Positions 35,339 through 45,039 of a DNA stretch of 50,988 nucleotides are shown one piece after another. Source of the stretch: Armatimonadota bacterium (GTDB taxonomy: Bacteria > Armatimonadota > Fimbriimonadia > Fimbriimonadales > GBS-DC). A model generated the notes under the pieces. It searched no databases. It saw only the letters and a list, made by a program, of their open reading frames with translations, and was not told the origin of the DNA. The DNA is taken from assembly GCA_030550775.1 (NCBI GenBank), contig JAUQOS010000007.1:1-50988 (forward strand), written 5' to 3'. The position numbers and the translations under genes were made by a program. Positions within the stretch are counted from its first letter, which is position 1. Every line of letters starts with the position of its first letter.

Positions 35339-36265
35339 ATGCTGGATGTCAAAGGGCTACGCAAAGAGTTCGGTGACTTGGTTGCAGTGCGCGACCTCTA
35401 CTTTCAGTTGCATCCGGGGGATGTGTTTGGTTTCATCGGTCCCAACGGGGCGGGCAAAACCACAACCATCAAAATGCTCGCCACGCTGCTGGAGCCAACG
35501 GCAGGCACCGCCACGCTGAATGGCATTGACATCGTGCGCCACCCCGAAGAAGTGCGCCCGCTGCTGGGCTACATGCCCGACTTTTTCGGACTATACGAGG
35601 GCATCACCGTCACCGAATATCTGGAGTTTTTTGCTGCCGCCTACCGCATTCCAAAGTCGCAACGCGCCACCGTCATCGAAAATGTGCTGGAGCTGACCGA
35701 CCTCACCGTAAAGAAAGATGCCTATGTCGAAACGCTCTCGCGCGGCATGCAGCAGCGGCTCTGCCTTGCCAAAAGCCTCATTCACGACCCGATTTTGCTG
35801 TTGCTGGACGAGCCAGCTTCGGGCTTAGACCCGCGCGCCCGCATTGAAATCAAGGAACTCATCCGCGAACTGGGCGCAATGGGCAAAATCGTGCTGGTCT
35901 CCTCGCACATCCTGCCCGAGTTAGCCGACTTTTGCAACAAGATTGGCATCATCGAAAAAGGCGAACTGCTGGTTTGGGGCGCAGTCGATGAAATCGTGCG
36001 GCAACTGCAAGCCAACCGCGTGCTGGAAATCAAGCCGCTGGGCGACGCCGAGCCACTCATCCAACGCTTGGAACGCGAACCGCTGGTACACGGCGTCGAA
36101 CCACGCAACGGTAGCCTTTATGTGCACTTTGCAGGCGGGCTCGAAGAGCAAGCCGACTTGCTTAGCGCGCTCATCCGCGACGGATTCCGAATCGCCACCT
36201 TCCGTGAAGAATCGCTCGACCTGGAGGATGTGTTTATGCGCATCACCAAAGGCGAGGTGAGCTAA
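35339..36265 (+). CDS. ABC transporter ATP-binding protein
   Basis: 'GFIGPNGAGKTTTIKMLATLLEPTAGTATLNGIDI', 'VETLSRGMQQRLCLAKSLIHDPILLLLDEPASGLDPRAR'; ATG at 35339. Confidence 0.95.
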   Translation: MLDVKGLRKEFGDLVAVRDLYFQLHPGDVFGFIGPNGAGKTTTIKMLATLLEPTAGTATLNGIDIVRHPEEVRPLLGYMPDFFGLYEGITVTEYLEFFAAAYRIPKSQRATVIENVLELTDLTVKKDAYVETLSRGMQQRLCLAKSLIHDPILLLLDEPASGLDPRARIEIKELIRELGAMGKIVLVSSHILPELADFCNKIGIIEKGELLVWGAVDEIVRQLQANRVLEIKPLGDAEPLIQRLEREPLVHGVEPRNGSLYVHFAGGLEEQADLLSALIRDGFRIATFREESLDLEDVFMRITKGEVS

Positions 36266-36272
36266 GTCCACG

Positions 36273-36962
36273 TCAGTCGCGGAACCTATACTTCAGCAGC
36301 GTCCAAAGCGCTTCCACGCCGTCTGTCCAGCGCACTTTCTTACCCTTATGCTTCGTGCGCGGACGATAGTTGTGCAACGCCACCTCACGAATCTGGATAC
36401 CCCGCTTGAGTGCCTTCGCCGTCACCTCAGGACAGAACTCAAACCGCTCGCATTTGAGATTCATCGCCTTTAGCACATCGGTGCGAAACGCCTTGTAGCA
36501 AGTCGCCTCATCCGTGAGAGGGTACCAATAAAGCAGCCGTACCGCCCACGCCAAAAGCACATTCGCGATTTTGTTAGGCAGCGGCATACCCTTAGGTAGA
36601 CCCTTGAAAAAACGCGAGCCGTAAACCACGCTGGCGTCGCCCTTGACAATCGGCTCTATCACGCGCGGAATTTCGTTTGGGTCATACTCCAAGTCAGCAT
36701 CTTGAATAATAACGATGTCGCCTGTAGCGTACTCAAGTGCCGTGCGGATGGCTGCTCCCTTGCCCCGATTGCGCTCGTGGCGAATTGCGACAATGTCGGG
36801 CTGCTCCGCCAAGATGTCGGGCGTTTTATCAGTAGAGCCATCATCAACGACGATAATCTCTTTGCGAAAAGGAGCACGGCGCAACCGTTCCAGCAGTTCC
36901 CCGAGTGTGGCTTCTTCGTTGTAAACGGGCACAATCACACTCACCAGCGGCTCATCACGCAT
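36273..36962 (-). CDS. Family 2 glycosyltransferase (DPM1/polyprenyl-phosphate-like)
   Basis: 'VSVIVPVYNEEATLGELLERL...EIIVVDDGSTDKTPDIL...HERNRGKGAAIRTALEYATGDIVIIQDADLEYDP'. Confidence 0.93.
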   Translation of the reverse strand: MRDEPLVSVIVPVYNEEATLGELLERLRRAPFRKEIIVVDDGSTDKTPDILAEQPDIVAIRHERNRGKGAAIRTALEYATGDIVIIQDADLEYDPNEIPRVIEPIVKGDASVVYGSRFFKGLPKGMPLPNKIANVLLAWAVRLLYWYPLTDEATCYKAFRTDVLKAMNLKCERFEFCPEVTAKALKRGIQIREVALHNYRPRTKHKGKKVRWTDGVEALWTLLKYRFRD

Positions 36963-37047
36963 CGCAAACGCCTCACCATGATTGTACCAGACAAGCAATC
37001 GCGCTTAGTCATGCGCTCACTTGTTGCCACTCTTGACCGCCTCTTTA

Positions 37048-37195
37048 GAGGCTGTTTAGGAAATAAACGGCCCAAGCGCTTGCTGAACAAACCAAGCCCG
37101 CCTGCGCGAGCTAAGGCGTCGCGTTGGCGTCCCCGCCAACGCCATACACCAACGCAGATCGGTTTCGTTTGCACAAGAACGGCTTGAGCCGTCTG
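37048..37195. repeat. MITE-like structured repeat, copy A
   Basis: Approx. 105-bp core alignable to copy B at 45 kb; left end GAGGCTGTTTAGGAAATAAACGGC is the inverse complement of the right end of copy B. Confidence 0.75.
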
Positions 37196-37306
37196 CTCAA
37201 GAGCGCACAATGTGTCGGCTGGGAGCCCACGCTCTGCTTTCACAAATTGCCTCTTAGCAGGAATCTGTGCAAGTCTCGCGAAATTCCCCGTCGGGGAGAT
37301 GAAACT

Positions 37307-37870
37307 ATGAGCAACATCGTGTGCCGACGCACTCAAGGGCGCGCCTCTTGTTGGCTGATAGGAGGCTTGGGCTGTCTAGGGCTGGTTATCCTTGCCGTTG
37401 TGGCGCTTTACTTTCTGGGGCGCACGGGCCTAAGCATAGCACAACCAGTGATTCAGGCGATGGAGCGCGGGCAGAAGGTACTGGCGGCTCAGCGCGCTGC
37501 CTACGACGCCATCCGCCAATACGCTGCTGCCAACAACGGCAAGTACCCCAAAAGCCTCAAAGAACTCACCCCTAAGTACACGAACGCTGACCTGACCGCG
37601 CCCATCACGCTGGAAGATGGCACCAAAATCACGCTCATCTACAAACCGCCGCAGCCCAACGCTGCCCCCGATACCGTGATTTTGGAGCACAAACCCCCTA
37701 TAACGGCAACTATGAATGCCTTCGGTACCAAAATCACTTTCGAGTACACCTACCAAATCCAGCTGGACGGCAAAGCGTGGATGCAGCAGGTCACTATCGA
37801 CGAGCAGGGTAATAAGCAAATCCAGCGGATGGAGTTAGATCGTGAGGGCGGGCGTTCCCGTCGCAACTAG
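37307..37870 (+). CDS. Membrane-anchored protein of unknown function with pilin-like helical segment
   Basis: N-terminal TM '[22 protein letters not shown]', '[28 protein letters not shown]' resembling minor-pilin domains; gggagatg RBS. Confidence 0.65.
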   Translation: MSNIVCRRTQGRASCWLIGGLGCLGLVILAVVALYFLGRTGLSIAQPVIQAMERGQKVLAAQRAAYDAIRQYAAANNGKYPKSLKELTPKYTNADLTAPITLEDGTKITLIYKPPQPNAAPDTVILEHKPPITATMNAFGTKITFEYTYQIQLDGKAWMQQVTIDEQGNKQIQRMELDREGGRSRRN

Positions 37871-38913
37871 GACAGTTCCAGCTGCGGTTGCAGGGCAGTG
37901 CCCGCGGGTGAGGTCAGCCCCAGGTGCGCATAGGCGTGGGGGGTTGCAAGGCGTCCTCGCGCCGTGCGCTGGATGAAGCCCAGTTGCAGTAGATACGGCT
38001 CGTACACATCCTCTATCGTGCCCGCATCCTCCTGGATGGCTGCCGCCAGCGTGTCCAACCCCACGGGCCCACCCCCGAACTTCTCGATGAGCGTGCGCAG
38101 GATTTTGTGATCCATCTCATCCAGCCCCAGTGGGTCTACGCCAAGCCGTTGCAGGGCATCCAGCGTAATCTCCAGCGTGATAACGCCTGTGCCCAGCACT
38201 TGAGCGAAGTCGCGCACGCGCCGCAACAGGCGATTGGCAATGCGCGGCGTGCCGCGCGCCCGCTTGGCAATCTCCTCCACCGCTGGTTCCTCAATGGCAG
38301 TCTGCAAAATGCGCGCCGAACGACGAATAATCTGTGCCAGCTCGTCAGGGGTATAGAGTTGAAAGTAGTGTACGATGCCAAATCGGTCGCGCAACGGCGA
38401 AGTCAGTAGCCCCGCGCGCGTGGTCGCCCCCACAATCGTGAATGGCGGCAAGTCCAACCGCAGCGAACGCGCCCCCGCCCCTTTGCCCAACACAATGTCT
38501 ATCTGAAAGTCTTCCATCGCGGGGTATAGCACCTCCTCCACAGGGCGCGCCAACCGATGGATCTCATCAATAAACAACACTTGCCCTGGTTCAAGGCTGG
38601 TCAGAATCGCCGCCAAGTCGCCCGGACGCTCTATCGCAGGTCCCGAGGTGATATGAATAGGCACCCCCATCTCGTTGGCGATAATCGTTGCGATAGTGGT
38701 CTTGCCTAAACCTGGCGGTCCAAACAGCAACACATGGTCTAACGCCTCGCCGCGCGCACGCGCCGCCTGAATAAAAATGCTAAGGTTCTCCTTGAGTTGT
38801 TGCTGCCCGATAAACTCGCTCAGCCGCTGCGGGCGCAAGGTTGCCTCGCTCGCCACTTCATCTGTGCGGCGCGCGGGGTCTACAATACGGGGCGTTGACT
38901 CGCGCTTCGGCAT
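37867..38913 (-). CDS. ruvB: Holliday junction branch migration DNA helicase RuvB
   Basis: '[80 protein letters not shown]'. Confidence 0.98.
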   Translation of the reverse strand: MPKRESTPRIVDPARRTDEVASEATLRPQRLSEFIGQQQLKENLSIFIQAARARGEALDHVLLFGPPGLGKTTIATIIANEMGVPIHITSGPAIERPGDLAAILTSLEPGQVLFIDEIHRLARPVEEVLYPAMEDFQIDIVLGKGAGARSLRLDLPPFTIVGATTRAGLLTSPLRDRFGIVHYFQLYTPDELAQIIRRSARILQTAIEEPAVEEIAKRARGTPRIANRLLRRVRDFAQVLGTGVITLEITLDALQRLGVDPLGLDEMDHKILRTLIEKFGGGPVGLDTLAAAIQEDAGTIEDVYEPYLLQLGFIQRTARGRLATPHAYAHLGLTSPAGTALQPQLELS

Positions 38914-38993
38914 GCATGTCAATTGTACCCGCTGTGGTATAATAGTGCCTCGTGGCAGGGGCGAACGCTCCGCTATGACCACAGGAGGACGCT

Positions 38994-39743
38994 ATGAGAG
39001 GACGCAAGGTCGCCAAAAAGCAGCGCCATAGCAACCGCTACATGGAAGCGGTCAAGGCGTTAGGCAACGGGCAACAGGTCTACTCGCCACGGGAAGCAAT
39101 TCGTAAAGTGAAGCAAACCGCGACCGCCAAGTTCGACGAATCGATTGATATCGCCGTGAACTTGGGCGTTGACCCGCGCAAGAGCGACCAAATGGTGCGC
39201 GGCGTCGTGAACCTGCCGCACGGCACAGGCAAAAAGCAAAAAGTGCTGGTGTTTGCCAAAGGTGAGCAGGCGGAGGCAGCACGCGCCGCAGGTGCCGATA
39301 TGGTCGGTGCGGAAGACATCGTGGAGCAAATCCAAAAAGGCTGGAAAGGCTGGAAAAACTTCGATCTCATCGTGGCAGGGCAAGACATGATGCCCATCAT
39401 CAGCCGCGTCGGTGGCATTCTCAAAGCGCGCATGCCCAACCCCAAATCAGGCACGGTGTCGCCCAACCCCGCCAAAGTGGTGGAAGACATCAAAAAAGCT
39501 TCGCGCGTGGAGTTCCGCGTGGACAAAGCCGGCATCGTGCACATGCCTATCGGACGCGCCTCCTTCAGCGAGGAACAACTGCTGGAAAACTTAGCGGTCG
39601 CCCTCAACGCCTTGCTCAAAGCCAAGCCGGCTACTTCCAAAGGGCGGTACCTACAAAAAATTAGCATTTCCAGCACGATGGGCCCCAGCGTGCGCATAGA
39701 CGTCCAGGAAGCGCAACGCTTGGCAGAGCAAGTGAAGGGCTAA
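38994..39743 (+). CDS. rplA: 50S ribosomal protein L1
   Basis: 'MRGRKVAKKQRHSNRYMEAVKAL...IDIAVNLGVDPRKSDQMVRGVVNLPHGTGK'. Confidence 0.97.
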   Translation: MRGRKVAKKQRHSNRYMEAVKALGNGQQVYSPREAIRKVKQTATAKFDESIDIAVNLGVDPRKSDQMVRGVVNLPHGTGKKQKVLVFAKGEQAEAARAAGADMVGAEDIVEQIQKGWKGWKNFDLIVAGQDMMPIISRVGGILKARMPNPKSGTVSPNPAKVVEDIKKASRVEFRVDKAGIVHMPIGRASFSEEQLLENLAVALNALLKAKPATSKGRYLQKISISSTMGPSVRIDVQEAQRLAEQVKG

Positions 39744-39760
39744 GCGAACATGATTGTACG

Positions 39761-39806
39761 GTGAAGCCCCGCCTGCGCAGGTGCTACCCCGCAGGTGGGG
39801 CTTCAC
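39761..39806. terminator. Bidirectional terminator-like hairpin between rplA and the MFS gene
   Basis: GTGAAGCCCCGCCTGC...GCAGGTGGGGCTTCAC. Confidence 0.75.
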
Positions 39807-39809
39807 TTA

Positions 39810-40991
39810 TTATGGGTGTGCGTTGCGTACCAACAAGCCAACCCCCGCTGCAGCAGCCAGCGCCAACCCCGCCCCTGTAAGAAACGCCACCGACACGCCA
39901 AACAGCTGCCAGAAAGCGCCGAACAGCACGCTCGCGGGCAACGCAGCAATGCCCACCACAAAATGGAACAGCCCATACGCCTGCCCCCGCTGCTCGGCAG
40001 GCACGAAATCGGCTACCAGTGCACGCTCCGCACCTTCCGTCAGGGCGTAAAACATCGCATAAAGCACAAACAACCCCACCACCTGCCACACTGCCGTCGC
40101 AAACCCAAAGCCCGCGTACACTAACGCATAACAGAGCCACCCCCAGCGCAATATCCGCAACCGCCCATAGCGGTCTGCCAGTACCCCACCGTAGATTCCA
40201 AATGCACTGCGTACCAGGTTCAAGCCCATCCACAACAGGGGTACCGCCGCCACCGAAACACCCACATCCTGAGCCCGCATCATCAGGAACGCATCGCTGG
40301 AGTTCGCCAGCGTGAATACCAGCACGCACCCCAAGTACCATCCGAACCGCCCGCGTAGCAGCCCGCGTGCGCCTGCCAGCGGATGGCGCGCCTCCGAACG
40401 CGCCGGCACGGGCACCGTGCGCACTCCCCACCCAAACACCACCAGCGACAATAGCGCAGGTATCGCCGCCAGCGCAAACACCAGCCGATAATTCTCAGGC
40501 GCAAACATCAACACCACCGCTGCCAGCGCAGGACCAATCGCCGCACCAAGATTGTCCATCGCACGATGGAACCCAAACGCCAACCCCCGATGGGCAGGCG
40601 CTGCGGAAGCCGCAATCAAAGCATCGCGGGGCGCGGTGCGAATTCCTTTACCAATGCGATCCACCACACGCAGACCCAACACCTGCACAGGCGTCACTAC
40701 CCACGGCAACAACGGGCGCGTCAACACTGTAATCGCATACCCCGCAAACGCTAACGCCCAATGCCGCCCCACACGATCCGCTAACCAACCCGAAAACAGC
40801 TTGAGAACGCTGGCGATGCTTTCCGCAAGCCCTTCCACCAGCCCGATAAACGCTGGCGGCGCGCCCAAACTGCGTAAAAAAAGCGGCAGCAGCGGATATA
40901 TCATCTCACTGCTTGTGTCGTTCATCAAACTCACCGCGCCCAACGCCACCACCGTGCGCGGCAGACCTGTTTGCCTCTGTGATGGTTTCAT
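39810..40991 (-). CDS. MFS transporter
   Basis: 12-TM-like, 'SLMNDTSSEMIYPLLPLFLRSLGAPPAFIGLVEGLAESIASVLKLFSGWLADRVGRH'. Confidence 0.9.
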   Translation of the reverse strand: MKPSQRQTGLPRTVVALGAVSLMNDTSSEMIYPLLPLFLRSLGAPPAFIGLVEGLAESIASVLKLFSGWLADRVGRHWALAFAGYAITVLTRPLLPWVVTPVQVLGLRVVDRIGKGIRTAPRDALIAASAAPAHRGLAFGFHRAMDNLGAAIGPALAAVVLMFAPENYRLVFALAAIPALLSLVVFGWGVRTVPVPARSEARHPLAGARGLLRGRFGWYLGCVLVFTLANSSDAFLMMRAQDVGVSVAAVPLLWMGLNLVRSAFGIYGGVLADRYGRLRILRWGWLCYALVYAGFGFATAVWQVVGLFVLYAMFYALTEGAERALVADFVPAEQRGQAYGLFHFVVGIAALPASVLFGAFWQLFGVSVAFLTGAGLALAAAAGVGLLVRNAHP

Positions 40992-41260
40992 AAAACCTGC
41001 TGCGCCTCCCCTGTGGGCAGTAGCTACTGCCTATTCACGCATCTGTGTTTCGAACGCTCTCAGGCGTGGCAAAGAGCCGCCACTGCCCAACCCGCCACGC
41101 CCGCGCTGTACCCTGCGGAGGCAATCCGCGCTCTCTCGACGCCCCTCTTTGCTGATTGTACCTAGTGCGCTAGATACATAGAATCGGGCGCGTCGGTTAA
41201 TCCGCGTAGCCCTCAGCGGGGCTGCGGAATCTGTCGCAGAGCGCCGTCGAGCCCCCGCGC

Positions 41261-41429
41261 CACGCTCGGGGTGACATAATGTTTCTGCAAGCAAAAGTCT
41301 TGTTATTTCGAGCCGAAGGCGAGGAATCTCAGGCGAACCCGCGTTGCGCCCCCTTGCTGCGCTCGGGGTGACAGGTGCTTTTTTACGGCAGTAAGCTTGT
41401 CATGCCGAGCCGAAGGCGAGGAATCTCAT
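41261..41429. repeat. Cluster of dispersed-repeat copies in both orientations
   Basis: 'cacgctcggggtgacat', 'tgttatttcgagccgaaggcgaggaatctcagg', 'gctgcgctcggggtgacagg', 'gtcatgccgagccgaaggcgaggaatctcat'. Confidence 0.85.
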
Positions 41430-41556
41430 AACGACCTACACAAATCGCATCAAACATCTAGATAGCGAATATGCACTGCGCTAACAAAGAAGTTCTGAGT
41501 AGATTTGTATAGCTACTTGCACTGCTGGCATCAGCAGGGGGTATACTCTGTGTACT

Positions 41557-42234
41557 ATGAAACCAATCGACACACTTCGGCAATACAAGGAGCGGGAGCG
41601 CGAGGGTTTTACCATTGAGGAGCTTGTGGCAATTGCCAACAGCCTGCTGGAGCAGTGGGCGCCGATTCAGCCGCGCTATAAGGTAGTGCCTTTCCCCGAT
41701 GTGCGCACGGTGCGCTTTTACACCGCGCATCGCCTGATTGACCCACCAACGCGCCGTCGGGGCAATCGCGTACTGTACGACTATCACCACCTTCTCCAAC
41801 TGGTGACTCTCAAGACGCTCCAGGCGCAGTACATCCCGTTGCGCGCTGTTCGACGCATGATGGAAGGCAAAACTGATGAGGAGCTGGAGCAACTGATTAA
41901 CTCCGTGCTGGAGCAGCGTTCGGATGTAGTGCTAGCACGTCAGATGGGCGAAGCAGCCAAAAGCATGGTGGCAGAGACTGCCGTCGTACACGCGCCTACA
42001 GCTCGTCCTGTGGAAGCGCCTTACCCGCAACCCCATCCCGTTCATCAGTTTGTGCTGTCCAGCTGGGCAGTGCTAACGGTTGACCCTGAGGCAGCGCGCC
42101 GAGCGAATATCACCGAAATCAACCGGATCGCCGACATGGTGCGCCTGAGCCTGCAAAAGGCGTACCACGAGGCTGAAGGTGGCGAAGCCGCCTTCGAGAG
42201 TCGAACCAAAACACGCCCGCGAAGCAGTAGATGA
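41557..42234 (+). CDS. MerR-like helix-turn-helix transcriptional regulator
   Basis: '[54 protein letters not shown]' MerR HTH pattern. Confidence 0.82.
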   Translation: MKPIDTLRQYKEREREGFTIEELVAIANSLLEQWAPIQPRYKVVPFPDVRTVRFYTAHRLIDPPTRRRGNRVLYDYHHLLQLVTLKTLQAQYIPLRAVRRMMEGKTDEELEQLINSVLEQRSDVVLARQMGEAAKSMVAETAVVHAPTARPVEAPYPQPHPVHQFVLSSWAVLTVDPEAARRANITEINRIADMVRLSLQKAYHEAEGGEAAFESRTKTRPRSSR

Positions 42235-42962
42235 TGCAAACTGCGATTATAGGCGGCACAGGAGTGCAGCAGCTGCCCGGCTGGGAGCATCGCGCAGAGC
42301 ATGCCTGTGGAGAAGGCGTGTACATCTACGAGGGGACGCTGCACGGGGTGCCAGCACTCCTGTTGCCCCGCCACTCCAAGGGACACAAAGTGCCCCCCCA
42401 CCGCATCCCCCACGCACGCCACATCCGCCTCCTGCGCGAGCGGGGCGTGCAAGCAGTGTTAGCCACTGCCGCCGTTGGCTCCCTGCGTCCCGACTGGACA
42501 CCCGGCACGCTGGTGGTGCTCAGCGACTTTCTGGACTTCCTACGCACCGTACATACCCTGTACGACGAGGAAGTAGTGCACACTGACTTCACGGAGCCGT
42601 TCTCGCCCTTGCTGCGCGAGGCTTTGTTGCGTGCGGCGCAGCAATTGGGCATTGCGGTGCAATCGACAGGGGTGTATGTGTGCGCCCCGGGTCCGCGCTA
42701 TGAGACCCCAGCGGAGATCCGAATGTTTCGGCAGTTAGGCGGCGATGTGATTGGGATGACGGTGGTGCCCGAAGCAATCTTGTGCAGGGAAGCAGGGATA
42801 CACTATGCTGCAGTGGCGGTGGTCACCAACTTGGGCGCAGGGCTAAGCGGTCAGCCTCTGACCCATGAAGAGGTGGAACTGGTAATGCAGCAAGCCACGA
42901 CCACCCTTGGGGAGTGGTTCGGGCGCACGCTGCGCCTGCTCCAAGCCACACCGATGGGCTAA
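42231..42962 (+). CDS. mtnP: S-methyl-5'-thioadenosine/purine nucleoside phosphorylase
   Basis: '[13 protein letters not shown]', '[22 protein letters not shown]', '[47 protein letters not shown]'. Confidence 0.9.
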   Translation: MMQTAIIGGTGVQQLPGWEHRAEHACGEGVYIYEGTLHGVPALLLPRHSKGHKVPPHRIPHARHIRLLRERGVQAVLATAAVGSLRPDWTPGTLVVLSDFLDFLRTVHTLYDEEVVHTDFTEPFSPLLREALLRAAQQLGIAVQSTGVYVCAPGPRYETPAEIRMFRQLGGDVIGMTVVPEAILCREAGIHYAAVAVVTNLGAGLSGQPLTHEEVELVMQQATTTLGEWFGRTLRLLQATPMG

Positions 42963-42968
42963 ACCGAA

Positions 42969-42993
42969 CGCCCTTCCCGCCAAGGGAAGGGCG
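42969..42993. terminator. Hairpin in convergent intergenic region
   Basis: CGCCCTTCCC-gccaa-GGGAAGGGCG perfect 10-bp stem. Confidence 0.6.
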
Positions 42994-43000
42994 TGGATGA

Positions 43001-44761
43001 TTACCGAAGCGGTATCGCGGCGATTGTGCCTCCCGAGCTAGCGTCGCGTCGTGCTGCCACCAAGCAGTAGCTGCTCTGGCGGTTGCCTGTGAACAGCATG
43101 CCCTGCAGATAGTCAGAGCCGAGGCGCATTGTATCAGCTTGGTATTCGAGGCGGTTGTACGGGTTTTCCAAAGTCACGACGCGGAACAGCGCTTGGGGGT
43201 TGTTAGCGTCGCGCTGGAGCTGTCCTAACACATACACGTAGGTGGCTTGGCGGTCTTGCCGACGCATAATCCCTACGCTGGCCCGTGCCAACGGCACATC
43301 GCCGAAAAGGCGCTGTGGGTAGTGCGGCAGAATCACGCCTGTGCGTGTGTTAAGTGCATAGAGCATCCCTGAGCGCGTTAGAAACACTCCCACTTCACGC
43401 TCGGTGGAGGTTGCTACAGGGGAAACGATATCTTCAGGCAGCATGCGCCGCCACACTTGAGTCAGCTGCTCAGGGTGCAGCCCATGCACTTCGCGTGTGC
43501 CCACGCGCGCCAGCAACACGCGCCCTTGCATACCCACTGCCAGTCCTTGCACAGGCTGCATGGCGATGCGCCGCGCCGTGCGCAAGTTGCCCGTTAGCAA
43601 GTCTACTTGTACCACCCAGCCTTGCTGCGTGCCCGCATACACCACGCGCCCCGACGCCACCAAGTTCGAAGTGATGCTCCCATAGGTCGCGGGGATGGGG
43701 GCGCTCTGTCCTGTGCGCATGCCGTTCTCGGCAATAGCGTGGATGCGTCCGTCGCTACCTGCTACGTATAGTCGCCCATTAGCCACCACAGGCTCCACAT
43801 CCAGACGGGGCTGCACCCCCGCAGGAAAGCTTACGGACACCCAAGCATTCTGCGCCCCCGCCAACACCATCGGCACATCAATGCGCACCAGCTGGTTGTT
43901 CGCCCCTACAAACCAGCCGTTGCCCAGCCCGATGCTGAAGCCTGCTGGCACAAAGTTGCGCAGCACGTGCGGATACCAGCGCGCCTCGTTGCCCAAAGTG
44001 CCCCCTTGGGTCGCTTCCACGGCATCGCGCGTGTAGCCAATCCTCGTTTCGTTGCGCGAAGTATCGTAATACATCCACACGAGCCGCCCTTGATGGAGGA
44101 TCGGCATCACCCGCTGCTCGCGTTCCACACCGCCCGACCAAGCGCGCGAAGGCACCCGCGCTTGACGCACCACGCCTGCCACAAACTCTCCCAGCAGCTG
44201 GCGTGTAGCGTTGTCGCTGGTTTGGGCAATAAGCGTTGCCCACGCACCGTCGGTCGGCACACTACTGGCAGGGGGGCGCAGGCGCAGCAAATAGCGCATG
44301 CTACTGCCAGGATCAATCAGACTGCCTACGCCATTCGCTAAGGGGCTGCCAGATACTTGTCCATTGCCCAAGCGATCCTCAAACAAGTCTACCTGCCACG
44401 AGGGGGTCTCAATCTCAAAGCGAGAGATGGCAAAAGTCAGGTTATCCCAGCCGTTGCCCATGTTGGTCAGGCGCACGCGGAAGATAGCGTCCTGCCCTTG
44501 AGGGACAGCCATCGCTGTCGGGCTTTCTAACTGCCATTGCCAACGGATTAGCTTACCTACGCGCACTTGGGCATCGCTCGAGAGCGCCACCACCTGATTA
44601 TTCACGCTAACACTGGCGCGCAGCTGGAAGGTTGTGCCCGCCCACAGCATCCCTGTAGGTGTGCGTGGCGGCATGGGGTTTGTTGGAGTGTCTGCGATGC
44701 TTATGCTCACTAATGCAACTAATGCCCACACAACGCCCCACAGTCGTCCCATCGGTCGCAT
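43001..44761 (-). CDS. Secreted protein with beta-propeller/PQQ-like repeats, unknown function
   Basis: N-terminal signal 'LWGVVWALVALVSISIADTPTNP', repeats such as 'VVANGRLYVAGSDGRIHAIAENG', 'SGRVVYAGTQQGWVVQVDLLTGNLRTARRI'. Confidence 0.7.
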   Translation of the reverse strand: MRPMGRLWGVVWALVALVSISIADTPTNPMPPRTPTGMLWAGTTFQLRASVSVNNQVVALSSDAQVRVGKLIRWQWQLESPTAMAVPQGQDAIFRVRLTNMGNGWDNLTFAISRFEIETPSWQVDLFEDRLGNGQVSGSPLANGVGSLIDPGSSMRYLLRLRPPASSVPTDGAWATLIAQTSDNATRQLLGEFVAGVVRQARVPSRAWSGGVEREQRVMPILHQGRLVWMYYDTSRNETRIGYTRDAVEATQGGTLGNEARWYPHVLRNFVPAGFSIGLGNGWFVGANNQLVRIDVPMVLAGAQNAWVSVSFPAGVQPRLDVEPVVANGRLYVAGSDGRIHAIAENGMRTGQSAPIPATYGSITSNLVASGRVVYAGTQQGWVVQVDLLTGNLRTARRIAMQPVQGLAVGMQGRVLLARVGTREVHGLHPEQLTQVWRRMLPEDIVSPVATSTEREVGVFLTRSGMLYALNTRTGVILPHYPQRLFGDVPLARASVGIMRRQDRQATYVYVLGQLQRDANNPQALFRVVTLENPYNRLEYQADTMRLGSDYLQGMLFTGNRQSSYCLVAARRDASSGGTIAAIPLR

Positions 44762-44825
44762 CCTCCCGACGGGAACTGTTCCACAAGGGGCGTCGTCTGA
44801 GGCAGGTAGAGATGAGGGGAAACGG

Positions 44826-44923
44826 GGCGCACGGAGTCAATAGGCAGGACGAAACAGTTTCGTGAGCCATCCGAAACTGCCTGCGCATGGAACGCTTCGC
44901 CCAGCAGCATGACACCGTGCGCC
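44826..44923 (-). promoter_or_regulatory. Structured 5' leader of the 43.0-44.8 kb gene
   Basis: Minus strand GGCGCACGG-t-GTCA...TGAC-t-CCGTGCGCC closing helix with internal CAGTTTCG..CGAAACTG hairpin. Confidence 0.55.
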
Positions 44924-44950
44924 GCGTGAAGACTAGCGACGCGTCCGCGC

Positions 44951-44967
44951 AGCAACTTCCGTGCCAA
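44951..44967 (-). promoter_or_regulatory. Sigma-54 (RpoN) -24/-12 promoter
   Basis: Minus strand tTTGGCACG-gaag-TTGCTg, exact match to the TGGCACG-N4-TTGCW consensus. Confidence 0.82.
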
Positions 44968-45039
44968 AACGCCTCAGGAGCCTATAAAAAGCATTGCTTC
45001 AAGAATTCCTCAAGCAGCTGATGGCTACGAAGAACTCAG

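Noticed and set aside
32459-37275. Shared string agcaggaatctgYgc upstream of the 32,501 and 37,307 genes
   Set aside because: A 14-mer shared twice in 51 kb is not beyond chance in GC-skewed DNA; noted only as a possible motif for a genome-wide scan.
41031-41294. ORF 'MLAETLCHPERGAGARRRSATDSAAPLRATRINRRA…'
   Set aside because: Translation of the dispersed repeat (CHPER-type spurious proteins); no RBS or domain support.
44719-44967. 82-aa minus-strand ORF overlapping the sigma-54 element
   Set aside because: Its start lies at the promoter itself, so it could not be translated from that transcript; the region is better explained as a structured leader.
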